The notes under the pieces were generated by a model. It worked only from the letters and a program-made list of their open reading frames with translations. It made no database searches and was not told the DNA's origin. Shown piece after piece: positions 29,097 to 38,389 of a DNA stretch of 64,000 nucleotides. The first letter of the stretch is position 1, and the number at the start of each line of letters is the position of its first letter. The position numbers and the translations under genes were made by a program. The DNA is from CAVRQM01 sp963723455 (GTDB taxonomy: Bacteria; Pseudomonadota; Alphaproteobacteria; Acetobacterales; Acetobacteraceae), in the NCBI GenBank assembly GCA_963723455.1, contig CAVRQM010000001.1:1612001-1676000 (forward strand), given 5' to 3'.

Positions 29097-29114
29097 GTGC
29101 GGCCCGGGCCGCAC
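29097..29114. terminator. Perfect 18-base palindrome after the J-domain gene
   Basis: GTGCGGCCCGGGCCGCAC is self-complementary over all 18 bases and starts 11 bases after the J-domain stop, before cobS. It could form a strong hairpin. There is no run of T after it, so a terminator role is only suggested. Confidence 0.4.
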
Positions 29115-29231
29115 TTCCGCGTTGCACCCTCGGCGGGCTAGTCTGCCGGCAGCCCAGACCTACTTCCGGGACAGGCTCGCGTCGGGCCGTCCGCCACGAG
29201 ACCCGATCGATCACCACAGGATTGCCGGCCT

Positions 29232-30260
29232 ATGAACAAGGTAGCCGCATTGTCCGAGACCCGCCCCGCCCTGCACTCCGCGACCTCGCCATCGGACCTG
29301 CCGGACACCACGGTCGATGCGCGCGCGACCTTCGGCGTGGACAGCGACCTGCAGGTTCCGGCGTTCAGCCAGCGCGGCGAGCAGGTGCCCGACATCGACC
29401 CTGCTTATCGCTTCGATCGCGAGACCACGCAGGCGATCCTGGCCGGCTTCGCATTCAACCGCCGGGTGATGATCCAGGGCTATCACGGCACCGGGAAAAG
29501 CACGCATATCGAGCAGGTCGCAGCCCGGCTGAACTGGCCCTGCATCCGCGTCAACCTGGACAGCCACATCAGCCGCATCGACCTGATCGGCAAGGATGCG
29601 ATCGTGCTGAAGGACGGCAAGCAGGTCACCGAGTTCCGCGAGGGCATTCTGCCCTGGGCATTGCAGCACCCCTGCGCCCTGGTGTTCGACGAATACGACG
29701 CCGGCCGGCCGGACGTGATGTTCGTCATCCAGCGCGTGCTGGAGGTAGAGGGCCGGCTGACCCTGCTGGACCAGAACCGGGTGATCCGCCCGCACCCGTG
29801 CTTCCGGCTGTTCTCGACCGCCAACACCGTCGGCCTTGGCGATACCACCGGCCTGTACCACGGCACCCAGCAGATCAATCAGGGCCAGATGGATCGCTGG
29901 AACATCGTCGCCACGCTGAACTACCTGCCGCATGCCGAGGAGGTGCGGATCGTCATGGCCAAGATGGGCATCCCGGCCGGCGACGCGGCCCAGCGCAAGC
30001 GCATCGAGAGCATGGTGGCGCTGGCCGACCTGACCCGCGCCGGCTTCATCAACGGCGACATCTCGACGGTGATGAGCCCGCGCACCGTCATCACCTGGGC
30101 GGAGAACGCCCAGATTTTCGGGGGCGACCTGGCGTTCGCCTTCCGCGTGACCTTCCTGAACAAATGCGACGAGGCCGAGCGCAGCACGGTGGCCGAGTAC
30201 TACCAGCGCTGCATGAACGCCGAGCTGGCCACCGGCAATTTCGTCCGCCGCGCCGGCTGA
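29232..30260 (+). CDS. cobS: Cobaltochelatase subunit CobS
   Basis: 342-residue AAA+ ATPase that, with CobT, drives cobalt insertion by CobN in aerobic cobalamin synthesis. Walker A is GYHGTGKST, Walker B is ALVFDEYDAGRPDVMF and sensor residues lie in LFSTANTVGLGDTTGLYHG. The N-terminal linker (VPDIDPAYRFDRETTQAIL) is characteristic. Length is normal. It is followed 31 bases later by cobT. cobN is not in the window, which is common, as it lies elsewhere in many alphaproteobacteria. Confidence 0.97.
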   Translation: MNKVAALSETRPALHSATSPSDLPDTTVDARATFGVDSDLQVPAFSQRGEQVPDIDPAYRFDRETTQAILAGFAFNRRVMIQGYHGTGKSTHIEQVAARLNWPCIRVNLDSHISRIDLIGKDAIVLKDGKQVTEFREGILPWALQHPCALVFDEYDAGRPDVMFVIQRVLEVEGRLTLLDQNRVIRPHPCFRLFSTANTVGLGDTTGLYHGTQQINQGQMDRWNIVATLNYLPHAEEVRIVMAKMGIPAGDAAQRKRIESMVALADLTRAGFINGDISTVMSPRTVITWAENAQIFGGDLAFAFRVTFLNKCDEAERSTVAEYYQRCMNAELATGNFVRRAG

Positions 30261-30291
30261 TCGCCGGCGTCTTGCAGACCGGGCGGACCCA

Positions 30292-32172
30292 ATGAGCGGC
30301 AGTACCGGCAGCAAGGACGCCCGCGCCGAGGATTTCAAGCGCGCCACCACCGGCGCGCTGCGCGCGGTGGCCGGCCAGCCCGACGTGACGGTGGCGTTCC
30401 AGCCCGGCCCGTCCGGCCTGTCCGGCCGGCGCGCCCGCCTGCCGCTGCCGACCCGCGCCCTGCCGCCAGCCGAGATGGCCAAGCTGCGCGGCGCGGCGGA
30501 TAGCGTGGCGCTGCGGCTGCGTCACCACGACGACGCGATCCACGCCGCGCGGATGCCGCAGCCGCAGGAGGCGCGCGCCGTGTACGAGGCGCTGGAGCAG
30601 GCGCGGGTCGAGGTCGTCGGCGGTCGCCACATGGACGGCGTGGCCGCCAACCTGCGCGCGCGGCTGGCCGAGGAGTGCGAGGCCGAGGGCTTCGACCGCA
30701 TGACCCGGCGCGACCAGCTGCCGATGGCCGCCGCACTCAGCCTGCTGGCGCGCGAGGCGATGAGCGGGCAGCGCAGCCCGGCCGGCGTCGCGCGCGTGCT
30801 CGACCAGTGGCGCGACACGCTGGGCGGCCCGGCCGATGCGGCGCTGGCCGAGATGGCGAGGGTCAGCGGCGATCAGGCACGGTTCACCCGCGCCGCGCGC
30901 CGGTTGCTGGCGGCACTCGATCTGGCCGAGGCCGAGGCCGAGGCCGAGCCGGACGAGACCGAGGAGGGCGAGGACCAGGCCGAGCAGCCCGGCGCGCAGG
31001 ATCAGGCGCAGGATGCCGAGGCGCAGGGCGAGACCGAGAGCGACAGCACGCTCGGCGCGCAGTCCGACGAGACGCAGGGCGACGCCGCCGACGACCAGGA
31101 TGGCGACGAGGCGCCGGACGATGCCGCCGCCGCCGAGGGCGAGGACAAGCCGGGCGGCCCGCAGCAGCGCCGCGAGCGCCCCGTCGCCGAGGGCGAGCCG
31201 CCATATCGCGCCTTCGCCCGCCAGTTCGACGAGGAGATCGACGCCGAGGATCTGTGCGATGCCTCGGAACTGTCGCGCCTGCGCCAGCAGCTCGACCAGC
31301 AGTTGCAGAACCTGCAAGGCGTGGTCAGCAAGCTGGCCAACCGGCTGCAGCGCAAGCTGATGGCGCAGCAGACCCGCGCCTGGGACTTCGATCTGGACGA
31401 GGGGCTGCTGGACGCTGGCAGGCTGGCCCGCGTGGTGGTCAACCCGATGCTGGCGCTGTCCTACAAGCGCGAGCGCGAGACCGACTTCCGCGATACCGTG
31501 GTGACGCTGCTGATCGACAATTCCGGCTCGATGCGCGGGCGGCCGATCACCGTGGCGGCGATGTGCGGCGACATTCTGGCGCGCACGCTGGAGCGCTGCG
31601 CGGTCAAGGTCGAGGTGCTGGGCTTCACCACGCGCGCCTGGAAAGGCGGCTCGTCACGCGAGCGGTGGGTGGCGGAGGGCAAGCCGCGCAATCCGGGGCG
31701 GCTGAACGACCTGCGCCACATCATCTATAAATCCGCCGACGCCCCGTGGCGCCGCGCGCGCAAGAATCTCGGGCTGATGCTGCGCGAGGGGCTGCTGAAG
31801 GAGAACATCGACGGCGAGGCGCTGCTCTGGGCCTATCGCCGGCTGCTGGTGCGCACCGAGCATCGCCGCATCCTGATGGTCATCAGCGACGGCGCGCCGG
31901 TCGATGACAGCACGCTGTCGGTCAACCCGGGCAACTACCTGGAGCGGCATCTGCGCCAGGTGATCGCCGAGATCGAGGGCCGCGACCAGGTCGAGCTGAT
32001 CGCCATCGGCATCGGCCACGACGTGACCCGCTACTATCGCCGCGCGGTGACGATCGTGGACGCCGAGGAGCTGGGCGGCACGATGATGAAGAAGCTGACC
32101 GAGCTGTTCGACGAGGACGCGGCACTGGCCTGGGAGCGGGCGAGCATGGAGCGCGCGGCGCTGGTGGCGTAG
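30292..32172 (+). CDS. cobT: Cobaltochelatase subunit CobT
   Basis: 626 residues. An N-terminal conserved region comes first, then a long acidic, low-complexity segment (about residues 215–300, rich in Glu, Asp and Gln). A von Willebrand A domain follows with the MIDAS motif DNSGS (VVTLLIDNSGSMRGRPITV). SDGAPVDDSTLSVN and IGIGHDVTRYYRRAVTI are typical of CobT. It forms the AAA+ ring complex with CobS. Operon with cobS. Confidence 0.97.
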   Translation: MSGSTGSKDARAEDFKRATTGALRAVAGQPDVTVAFQPGPSGLSGRRARLPLPTRALPPAEMAKLRGAADSVALRLRHHDDAIHAARMPQPQEARAVYEALEQARVEVVGGRHMDGVAANLRARLAEECEAEGFDRMTRRDQLPMAAALSLLAREAMSGQRSPAGVARVLDQWRDTLGGPADAALAEMARVSGDQARFTRAARRLLAALDLAEAEAEAEPDETEEGEDQAEQPGAQDQAQDAEAQGETESDSTLGAQSDETQGDAADDQDGDEAPDDAAAAEGEDKPGGPQQRRERPVAEGEPPYRAFARQFDEEIDAEDLCDASELSRLRQQLDQQLQNLQGVVSKLANRLQRKLMAQQTRAWDFDLDEGLLDAGRLARVVVNPMLALSYKRERETDFRDTVVTLLIDNSGSMRGRPITVAAMCGDILARTLERCAVKVEVLGFTTRAWKGGSSRERWVAEGKPRNPGRLNDLRHIIYKSADAPWRRARKNLGLMLREGLLKENIDGEALLWAYRRLLVRTEHRRILMVISDGAPVDDSTLSVNPGNYLERHLRQVIAEIEGRDQVELIAIGIGHDVTRYYRRAVTIVDAEELGGTMMKKLTELFDEDAALAWERASMERAALVA

Positions 32173-32194
32173 GCGCGGCCGCGGCGCGTCGCTG

Positions 32195-33028
32195 TCATGG
32201 CGCCGGCGGCAGGCGAAGCGCGGCGCGCGCCTCGGCCGCGCTGGCCGGGCGGCGGTCATGGGCGGCGATCTCGCCCATTGCCAGCCCGACCAGCTCGGCA
32301 TTGCTGCGCGCGAGCCGGTCGCGGGTGATGCGGATGTTGTCCTCAAGCCCGGTGCGCACCGCGTCGGCGCCGCGGGCCAGCGACCAGCGCATCACCTCGG
32401 TCTGGTGGCGGCCGATGCCGGCCGCCGTCCAGGTCGCGTCGGGCAATACAACGCGCAACTCGCCAAGCAGGATGTCCAGCAGACGCTCGCGCGCCGGCAT
32501 GGCGTTCTGCACCCCCAGCACGAACTGCACGTGCGGGTGCTCGGACAGCAGCCCGGCATCGACCAGCCGGCGCGCGCCATGCAGATGCGACAGGTCGAAG
32601 ATCTCGATCTCGGGCGCTATGCCGTGTGCCTGCATCGTGGTCGCGAGTTCAGTGACCAGCGCCGCGCCGTTCTCATAGACGATGCTGGGAAAGTTCACCG
32701 AGCCGGTGGACAGCGAGGCCATGTCCGGCCGGTGGCGCAGCGACAGCCCGCGCGCAGCCGGATCGCGGCCGCGCCCGCCGGTGGAGAACTGCACGATCAT
32801 CCCCGGACAATGACGCCGCACGCCGTCCTGCACCTGCGCGAACAGCGCGGGATCCGAGGACGGGCTTTCGTCGGGATTGCGGACGTGGATATGCACCAGG
32901 CTCGCTCCGGCCTCGAACGCCGCATGGGTCGATTCGATCTGCTCGACGGGGCTGACCGGCACCGCCGGATTGTCCCGCTTGCGTGGAACCGAGCCGGTGA
33001 TCGCGACGGCGACGATGACGGGGTTCAT
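32195..33028 (-). CDS. BKACE (DUF849) beta-keto acid cleavage enzyme
   Basis: 277-residue TIM-barrel enzyme. The zinc ligands are His46 and His48 (LVHIHVRN), with Glu229. Ser82 (QFSTGG), Arg225 and Asp230 (VRTGLED) complete the active site; positions agree closely with those known for 3-keto-5-aminohexanoate cleavage enzyme. The family converts a beta-keto acid plus acetyl-CoA to acetoacetate plus a new acyl-CoA. It is the last gene of the pca operon, four bases after pcaB. That suggests beta-ketoadipate as substrate, giving succinyl-CoA and acetoacetate and replacing PcaIJ and PcaF. The family assignment is firm; the substrate is inferred from context. Confidence 0.92.
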   Translation of the reverse strand: MNPVIVAVAITGSVPRKRDNPAVPVSPVEQIESTHAAFEAGASLVHIHVRNPDESPSSDPALFAQVQDGVRRHCPGMIVQFSTGGRGRDPAARGLSLRHRPDMASLSTGSVNFPSIVYENGAALVTELATTMQAHGIAPEIEIFDLSHLHGARRLVDAGLLSEHPHVQFVLGVQNAMPARERLLDILLGELRVVLPDATWTAAGIGRHQTEVMRWSLARGADAVRTGLEDNIRITRDRLARSNAELVGLAMGEIAAHDRRPASAAEARAALRLPPAP

Positions 33029-33032
33029 GCGA

Positions 33033-34091
33033 TCACCTTCCCTGCTCGGCCACGAATGTCAGGCCGTCCAGCATCGCCCGGGCATGGCGCAGCGCCGCCG
33101 CCGCCGCAATGGCCAGCGGCGGCAGCAGCATCCATTCCAGCGTCCAGGCCGCGCCGGAGCGTTCGTTCTCGGCCACCAGCGCATGATTCAGGCCGCCGGC
33201 CTGCGTCGCGGCGAAGCGGGCCAGCGCCACTAGCACCTCGGCGGCGACCGGGTTGAATTTGTGCGGCATGGCCGAGGAGCCGCCGCCGGCGGCCAGCCGC
33301 GCCGCGCCGACCTCGTTCTGCGCCAGCAGCGCCACGTCCTGCCCGATCTTGCCCAGCGAGCCGCACACCAAGGCCAGCCAGTGTCCGAACTCCGCGATGG
33401 CGTCGCGCGCGCTGTGCCACGGCGGCGCCATGCCCAGTCCCAGCCGCGCCGCCAGCGCCGCCGCGACGGCATCGCCCTGCCCGGCCGATCCGCCGCGGAC
33501 GCCGACCGGGCCGCCGAGCTGGATCACCAGCAGCCGCGGCGACAGCTCGGCCAACCGCTGCCCATGCCGCCGCAGCGGCCGCGCCCAGGCCTCCAGCTTG
33601 TCTCCGGCGGTGATCGGCAACGCCCGCTGCATCCGCGTGCGGCCCATGATCGCCACTTCGCCCTGCCTGTCACGCAGCCCGGCCAGGACGACGGCCACCG
33701 CGTCCAGCCGGCCGCCCAGCTCGGCCAGCACGGGCTTCAGCCGCAGGGTCAGCGCGCTGTCGACGACATCCTGGCTGGTCGCCTGGAAATGCAGCCAGTG
33801 TCGATGCGGCGGCTCCACGCTCTCGCGCAGCGCGGCGACGAAGGCCGGCCCGACGACGCCATCGCTCGCCAGGCCGGCGCGCAGGCGCTGCCAGTCCGGC
33901 GCGAACAGCGCGCACGCGGCCTGGATGGCGGCGGCGGCGGCCTCGGGCAGCACTCCGCATTCCGCCTGCGCCGCCGCCAGCGCCGCCTCCACCTGCAGCA
34001 TCGCCGCCAGCTCGGCCGCGTCGGCGAACCATGCCGCCACCACCGCATCGCCGACCAGCGCGTCCAGCAGGCGCGGATGGGCGATGCTCAC
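33033..34091 (-). CDS. pcaB: 3-carboxy-cis,cis-muconate cycloisomerase
   Basis: 352 residues from a GTG overlapping the pcaG stop as GTGA. It belongs to the fumarase/aspartase superfamily. The family signature GGGSSAMPHKFNPVAAE is near the C-terminal third, HFQATSQDVVDSAL provides the first conserved block and MGRTRMQRALPITAGDKL the second. It lactonises beta-carboxymuconate to gamma-carboxymuconolactone. It is shorter than many PcaB proteins (about 450) at the C-terminus, as is common for alphaproteobacterial versions. Confidence 0.94.
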   Translation of the reverse strand: MSIAHPRLLDALVGDAVVAAWFADAAELAAMLQVEAALAAAQAECGVLPEAAAAAIQAACALFAPDWQRLRAGLASDGVVGPAFVAALRESVEPPHRHWLHFQATSQDVVDSALTLRLKPVLAELGGRLDAVAVVLAGLRDRQGEVAIMGRTRMQRALPITAGDKLEAWARPLRRHGQRLAELSPRLLVIQLGGPVGVRGGSAGQGDAVAAALAARLGLGMAPPWHSARDAIAEFGHWLALVCGSLGKIGQDVALLAQNEVGAARLAAGGGSSAMPHKFNPVAAEVLVALARFAATQAGGLNHALVAENERSGAAWTLEWMLLPPLAIAAAAALRHARAMLDGLTFVAEQGR

Positions 34092-34682
34092 AGATCGAGG
34101 AACACGGTTTCGTCCGGTCCCTGGAGGCGGATGTCGAAGGTGTAACGCGCCAGCCCCTGATGCGCGTCGCGCGCGGCCAGCAGGGTGCGCCGCCGGCGCG
34201 GATCGGCGATGCGCGCCAGCAGCGGATCCGCCGCATTGGCCTGCATCTCGTCGGCGAAATACAGCCGCGTGTGCAGGCCGAGATTGATGCCGCGCGCCAC
34301 GATCCACACCGATATGTGCGGCGCCGCCAGCCCTCCGCCGGCCAGCGCCACCGGTCCCGGCCGGATCGTCTCGAAGCGGAACTGTCCGCTGGACATGTCC
34401 GTGGGCTGCCGCCCCCAGCCGGCGAATGTCGGATCGGCGTTGTAGCGCCCGTCCGCATCGGCCTGCCAGATCTCCACCAGCGCGTCGGTGAGCGGCGCGC
34501 CCGCGCCGTCCAACACCGTGCCAGTGACCAGGATGCGCTCGCCGCGCGTCTCCGGCGTGACCATGCACCAGGCCGAGGTCGCGCTCCCATACGCCGGTGA
34601 TCTCGACCCAGTTCGGGTTGCTGCCGATGTGCACGTACGGCCCGGCGGTCTGCGACGGCGTCTCGCGCAGGATCGGGTTCAT
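34088..34682 (-). pseudogene. pcaG: Protocatechuate 3,4-dioxygenase alpha subunit, frame break near 34,564
   Basis: Alpha subunit of the ring-cleaving dioxygenase. From ATG 34682 (overlapping the pcaH stop) the first frame gives MNPILRETPSQTAGPYVHIG and ITGVWERDLG. One base further, MVTPETRGERILVTGTVLDG continues in the next frame to the end, with ALVEIWQADADGRYN and HISVWIVARGINLGLHTRLYF. Removing one base near 34,564 gives 197 residues, normal for PcaG. The downstream 158 residues alone lack the N-terminal part that packs against PcaH. The break is the same kind (one extra base) as in the neighbouring liv genes. Confidence 0.9.
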
Positions 34683-35404
34683 GGCGTCGTCTCGAAGAAG
34701 GTGGCCCGGCGGCCGCGCAGCACGATGTCCCAGCGATACGCCAGCGCGTCCATCGGCACGCTGTTGCGGCGATCGAGCCTGGCGATCAGCTGCTCGATGC
34801 CGGCGCGGTCGGGGATGGTGGCGACGATCGGACATTGCCAGATCAGCGGATCGCCTTCGAAATACATCTGGGTGACCAGCCGCTGCGCGAAGGCGTGGCC
34901 GAACAGCGAAAAATGGATGTGCCCGGGCCGCCAGTCGTTGACGCCGTTCGGCCACGGATAGGCGCCCGGGCGGATGGTGCGGAAAGCGTACCAGCCCTCG
35001 GCGTCGGTGATCGTGCGCCCGCAGCCGCCAAAATTGGGATCCAGCGCCGCCTGATAGCCCTCGCGGGCGTGGCGGTAGCGACCGCCGGCATTGGCCTGCC
35101 AGCACTCCACCAGCGATCCGGCGACTGCGCGAGCGTTCTCGTCCAGCACTCGGCCGAACACCACGATGCGCTGGCCGACCGCCTCGCCGGTGCGGGCGTG
35201 ATTGCCGATCAGGTCGTGGTCGAGCGGGCCGATGGCGGCGTGCCCGAACACCGGCCCCGACATCTCCGACGGCGTGCTCTCCAGCGACAGCGGCGGGTGC
35301 CGCGGCGCGCGCAGCAGCGTGCTCCGGTAGTCCGGCGTCAGCGCCGGCGGATGCCAGGCGCGGTCGCGCGGGTAGAACGGCCCGCGATCGCGCACCGAAC
35401 TCAT
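34679..35404 (-). CDS. pcaH: Protocatechuate 3,4-dioxygenase beta subunit
   Basis: 241 residues. The beta subunit carries the catalytic non-haem iron. Ligand regions are visible: GRYRHAREGYQAALDPNFGG with a Tyr, YAFRTIRPGAYPW with a Tyr, and GHIHFSLFG with two His. The N-terminal RDRAWHPPALTPDYRSTLLR and PSEMSGPVFGH are typical. It opens the aromatic ring of protocatechuate to beta-carboxymuconate. The start overlaps the pcaC stop by four bases. Confidence 0.96.
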   Translation of the reverse strand: MSSVRDRGPFYPRDRAWHPPALTPDYRSTLLRAPRHPPLSLESTPSEMSGPVFGHAAIGPLDHDLIGNHARTGEAVGQRIVVFGRVLDENARAVAGSLVECWQANAGGRYRHAREGYQAALDPNFGGCGRTITDAEGWYAFRTIRPGAYPWPNGVNDWRPGHIHFSLFGHAFAQRLVTQMYFEGDPLIWQCPIVATIPDRAGIEQLIARLDRRNSVPMDALAYRWDIVLRGRRATFFETTP

Positions 35405-35775
35405 TCCGCCAGCACGGCTTTCGCCACGCGAAACGCGCGGTTGGCAGCCGGCACGCCGGCATAGACGGCGACATGCATGAACGCGGCGCGTATGTCCGCC
35501 AGCGTCGCCCCGGTGTTGGAGGTTGCGCGCAGGTGCACCGCCAGCTCCTCCTCATGGCCCAGCGCCGCGAGCAGCGCCAGCGTCACGATCGAGCGCTCGC
35601 GCAAGGTCAGCTCCGGCCCGGCCCAGACCGTTCCCCAGGCGGTTTCGGTGATGAACGCCTGGAAGCCGGCATCAAGGTCGGTCGCCGCGGCGGCGGCGCG
35701 ATCGACATGCGCGTCGCCCAGCACGCGCCGGCGTGTCGCCATGCCGGCCTGATGCGTCGCACTCGGCTCAGCCAT
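35401..35775 (-). CDS. pcaC: 4-carboxymuconolactone decarboxylase
   Basis: 124-residue small helical enzyme. FQAFITETAWGTVWAGPELTL, RERSIVTLALLAALGHEEEL and HLRATSNTGATLADIRAAFMHVAVYAG contain the conserved Glu, Cys-free His and Gly positions of the CMD family. It decarboxylates gamma-carboxymuconolactone to beta-ketoadipate enol-lactone. It overlaps pcaD by eight bases. Confidence 0.95.
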   Translation of the reverse strand: MAEPSATHQAGMATRRRVLGDAHVDRAAAAATDLDAGFQAFITETAWGTVWAGPELTLRERSIVTLALLAALGHEEELAVHLRATSNTGATLADIRAAFMHVAVYAGVPAANRAFRVAKAVLAE

Positions 35776-36562
35776 GACCAGGCTCCGTCAGGTGCTGTCT
35801 GATAAGCGCGGCGAGCCGGTCCGGCTGTTCGATGCAGGGCAGGTGGCCGGCGCCCGCGATCACCGCGAAACGCGAGGCGCGGATCATCGCCGCGGTCTGG
35901 CGCACCAGCTCGGGCGGCGTCGCGCCGTCCTCGTCGCCGACCACGCACAGACAGGGCGCCCGGATCGCGGCGGCCTCGCCCGACAGGTCGGCGTCGCGGA
36001 TCGCGGCGCAGACAGCGGCGTAGCCACTCGCCGGAGTGCGCAGCAGCATGGTGCGCCAGCCGGCGACCTCGTCGGCGCGCTGCTCGCGGAAGGGCCGGGT
36101 GAACCAGCGGTCCAGCACCGCATCGGCGATCGCCTCCAGCCCGCCGCGCTCGACGGCGTCGATGCGCGCGCGCCAGCTCTCCGGGGTGCCGATCCGCGCG
36201 GCGGCATCGCACAGCACGAGCGCGCGGACCCGCGCCGGGCGGTGCGCTGCAAGATGCAGCGCGATCATGCCGCCGACGCTCAGCCCGACCAGCGCGCACG
36301 CCTCGGCCCCGACCACATCAAGCAGCGCGGCAACATCGTCCGCGTGGTCGCCGATGCCGAACCGGGCCGGCGGCAACTCCGAAAGGCCGTGGCCGCGCAG
36401 GTCGTAGCGGATCACGCGGTGATCCGGGACCAGCCTCGCCGCGACCGCATCCCAGATGCGAAGATCGCTGCCCAGGGAGTTTGCGAACACCACCGGGGGC
36501 GCGGTCGCTGGCCCGCTCGCCTGCCAGTGCAGGACCGCCCCGTTCAGGCGCGAGAACGTCAT
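35768..36562 (-). CDS. pcaD: 3-oxoadipate enol-lactonase
   Basis: 264-residue alpha/beta hydrolase from ATG 36562, which overlaps the SDR stop as ATGA. The nucleophile elbow is GLSVGGMI, the oxyanion region is FANSLGSDLRIWD and the terminal catalytic His is in GAGHLPCIEQP. DLRGHGLSELPPARFGIGDHADDV is characteristic of PcaD. It hydrolyses beta-ketoadipate enol-lactone to beta-ketoadipate. The frame is intact, unlike its upstream neighbour. Confidence 0.95.
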   Translation of the reverse strand: MTFSRLNGAVLHWQASGPATAPPVVFANSLGSDLRIWDAVAARLVPDHRVIRYDLRGHGLSELPPARFGIGDHADDVAALLDVVGAEACALVGLSVGGMIALHLAAHRPARVRALVLCDAAARIGTPESWRARIDAVERGGLEAIADAVLDRWFTRPFREQRADEVAGWRTMLLRTPASGYAAVCAAIRDADLSGEAAAIRAPCLCVVGDEDGATPPELVRQTAAMIRASRFAVIAGAGHLPCIEQPDRLAALIRQHLTEPGHG

Positions 36563-37357
36563 GCGGCGAACCCCAGCGCCTCGGCGTTGACCGACGCCTC
36601 CAGCCCGCCATCGACCGGCAGGTTGGCGCCGTTGATCCAGCGCGCGCCGTCCGAGCACAGGAACGCGATCGCCGGCGCGATCTCGGCCGCCCTGCCCGCG
36701 CGCCCGACGCGCGCGATGTCGCTGTCCACGCGCGCGTCGCCCAGCACGGCGCGGAATTGCGCCAGGATCGGCGTCTCCACCGGGCCGGGGCTGACCGCGT
36801 TGACGCGGATTGCGCGAGCTTTGAACAGCGGCTGATGCGCGGCGCGGAACGTCCACAGCAGCAGCAACTCCTTTGACAGCGGATAGCCGATCTCGTCGGT
36901 GGCGCCGTGCCGTGCGGCGAGAGCGGCCACGTCATCGGGAAACCCTGCCACATCGACCATCGCCTTCGCCCGCGCCAGGTTGGCGCGCCAGCCGAAGCCG
37001 GCGATCGAGGCGACGTTGACCACCGAGCCGCCCTCCCGCAGACGCGGCGCGACCGCCTCGGTCAGCGCCCGCAGGCCGAAGAAGTTGATCGCGAGCGTGG
37101 CCGCAATGCCCGGCGTGCCGGACACGCCAGCGACGTTGCACAGCGCATCCAGCCGGGGCGGCAGGCGCGCGACGAGTTCGGCGATGGCGCTCGGCCGCGC
37201 CGAGATCGGCGGCGATGAACTCGCCGACCGGGCGCACCGGCTCGCGCAGGTCGACGCCGATGACCTCGGCGCCCAGCCGTGCCGCGAGTTCGGCGGTGCG
37301 CGCGCCGATGCCGGAGGCTGCCCCGGTGACGAGGATGGTCTTGCCGAACAGCATCAT
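36559..37357 (-). pseudogene. Short-chain dehydrogenase/reductase, frame break near 37,188
   Basis: SDR of unknown substrate between the liv transporter and the pca genes. The first frame, from ATG 37357 overlapping the livM stop, gives GKTILVTGAASGIGARTAEL (the NAD-binding TGxxxGIG) and EFIAADLGAAER. After one extra base near 37,188, the second frame gives ALCNVAGVSGTPG, then VVNVASIAGFG, the catalytic YPLSKE and NAVSPGPVETPI. Repaired length is 265 residues. Its place suggests a role in aromatic-acid side-chain or alicyclic oxidation, for example a dihydrodiol or 3-alpha-hydroxysteroid-type dehydrogenase; this is inference. Confidence 0.85.
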
Positions 37358-38389
37358 CGGGATCTCGCTGCGGGATGGCGATGCGCGCGCGCCGGCAGCC
37401 GGACCCGGTAGCCGACGAACAGCAGCCGCAGCCCGGTGCGCGCCTCCAGGGCGCCCCACAGGCCGCGCGGCACGAACAGCGCGAACAGCAGCGCGGTCGC
37501 GCCCAGTCCGACCAGGTACCAGACCCCGGCATCGCCGAACCACGTCTCGATGGCGAAGAACACGACCGCGCCCAGGATCGGTCCCTCGAACGTGCCCAGG
37601 CCGCCGACCAGCACCATGAAGATCATGTACGCGCGTCCACTGCACGCTGAAATAGGTCTTCGGCTGAAAGGTGATGGCGGTGGCCAGCCACAGCGCCCCG
37701 GCCAGCGCCGCGCCAAACGCCGCCAGCACGAAGATCAGCCGCTTGGTCGCCAGCACCCGCACGCCGAGCGACGCGGCGGCCTCCTCGTTGTCGCGGATCG
37801 CCTGGATCGCAGCGCCCGTGCGGCTGCGCAGCAGCGCGAACAGCGCGGCCAGCAGCGCCGCCGCCGCCGCCAGCGCGCACCAGTAGGTCGCCGCATGGCG
37901 CGTCGCCGCCGAATAGGCGTTGAGCGCGATCAGCGAGGTGCCGGTCTCGCCCTGCACCAGCCTGTCGAGGTTGACCAGCAGATGCGCCAGCTCGGCCAGC
38001 ACCCACATGCCGATCGCGAATTCCCCGGCACGCAGCCGCAGCATGGCGATCGAGATAGGAACCGACACCGCGGCGACGATCACCGCGGCCAGCAGCAGCG
38101 CCGGATAGACCGGGATGCCGGCGGCGGCCAGGCGCACCGCGGCATAGGCGCCGAGGCCGAAGAACGCCTGCTGGCCGACCGACACCAGCCCGCCATAACC
38201 GGCCAGCGCGTTCCAGGTGGCGGCCAGGATGACATAGATGAACAGCGTCGTCAGCCGGTCGACGGCGTTGGCATCCAGCAGCAGGGGCCCGGCGGCCAGC
38301 GCCAGCAGCGTCAGCCCGGCGACGCCGAGCGCCGCCGCCGATAGCGGAGTCCAGCGCTCGACCGTGATCCTGGCGCGCGTGCTCATCAT
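37354..38389 (-). pseudogene. livM: LIV-type ABC transporter permease (LivM), frame break near 37,633
   Basis: Second permease of a branched-chain-amino-acid-type importer, about ten hydrophobic helices. It starts at ATG 38389, overlapping the livH stop. LFIYVILAATWNALAGYGGLVSVGQQAFFG and RSRTGAAIQAIRDNEEAAASLGV are the family hallmarks. The frame holds to TYFSVQWT; after one extra base, AYMIFMVLVGGLGTFEGPILGA and the last helices follow in the next frame. Repaired length is 344 residues. With livH, livF, livG and livK it probably imports an aromatic acid rather than an amino acid, given the pca genes in the same operon. Confidence 0.88.

Noticed and set aside
33033..35555. A single 840-codon minus-strand frame across pcaB, pcaG and pcaH
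   Set aside because: It joins PcaB to out-of-frame pieces of PcaG and PcaH; the shared frame results from the overlap and the pcaG frame break, not from a fusion protein.
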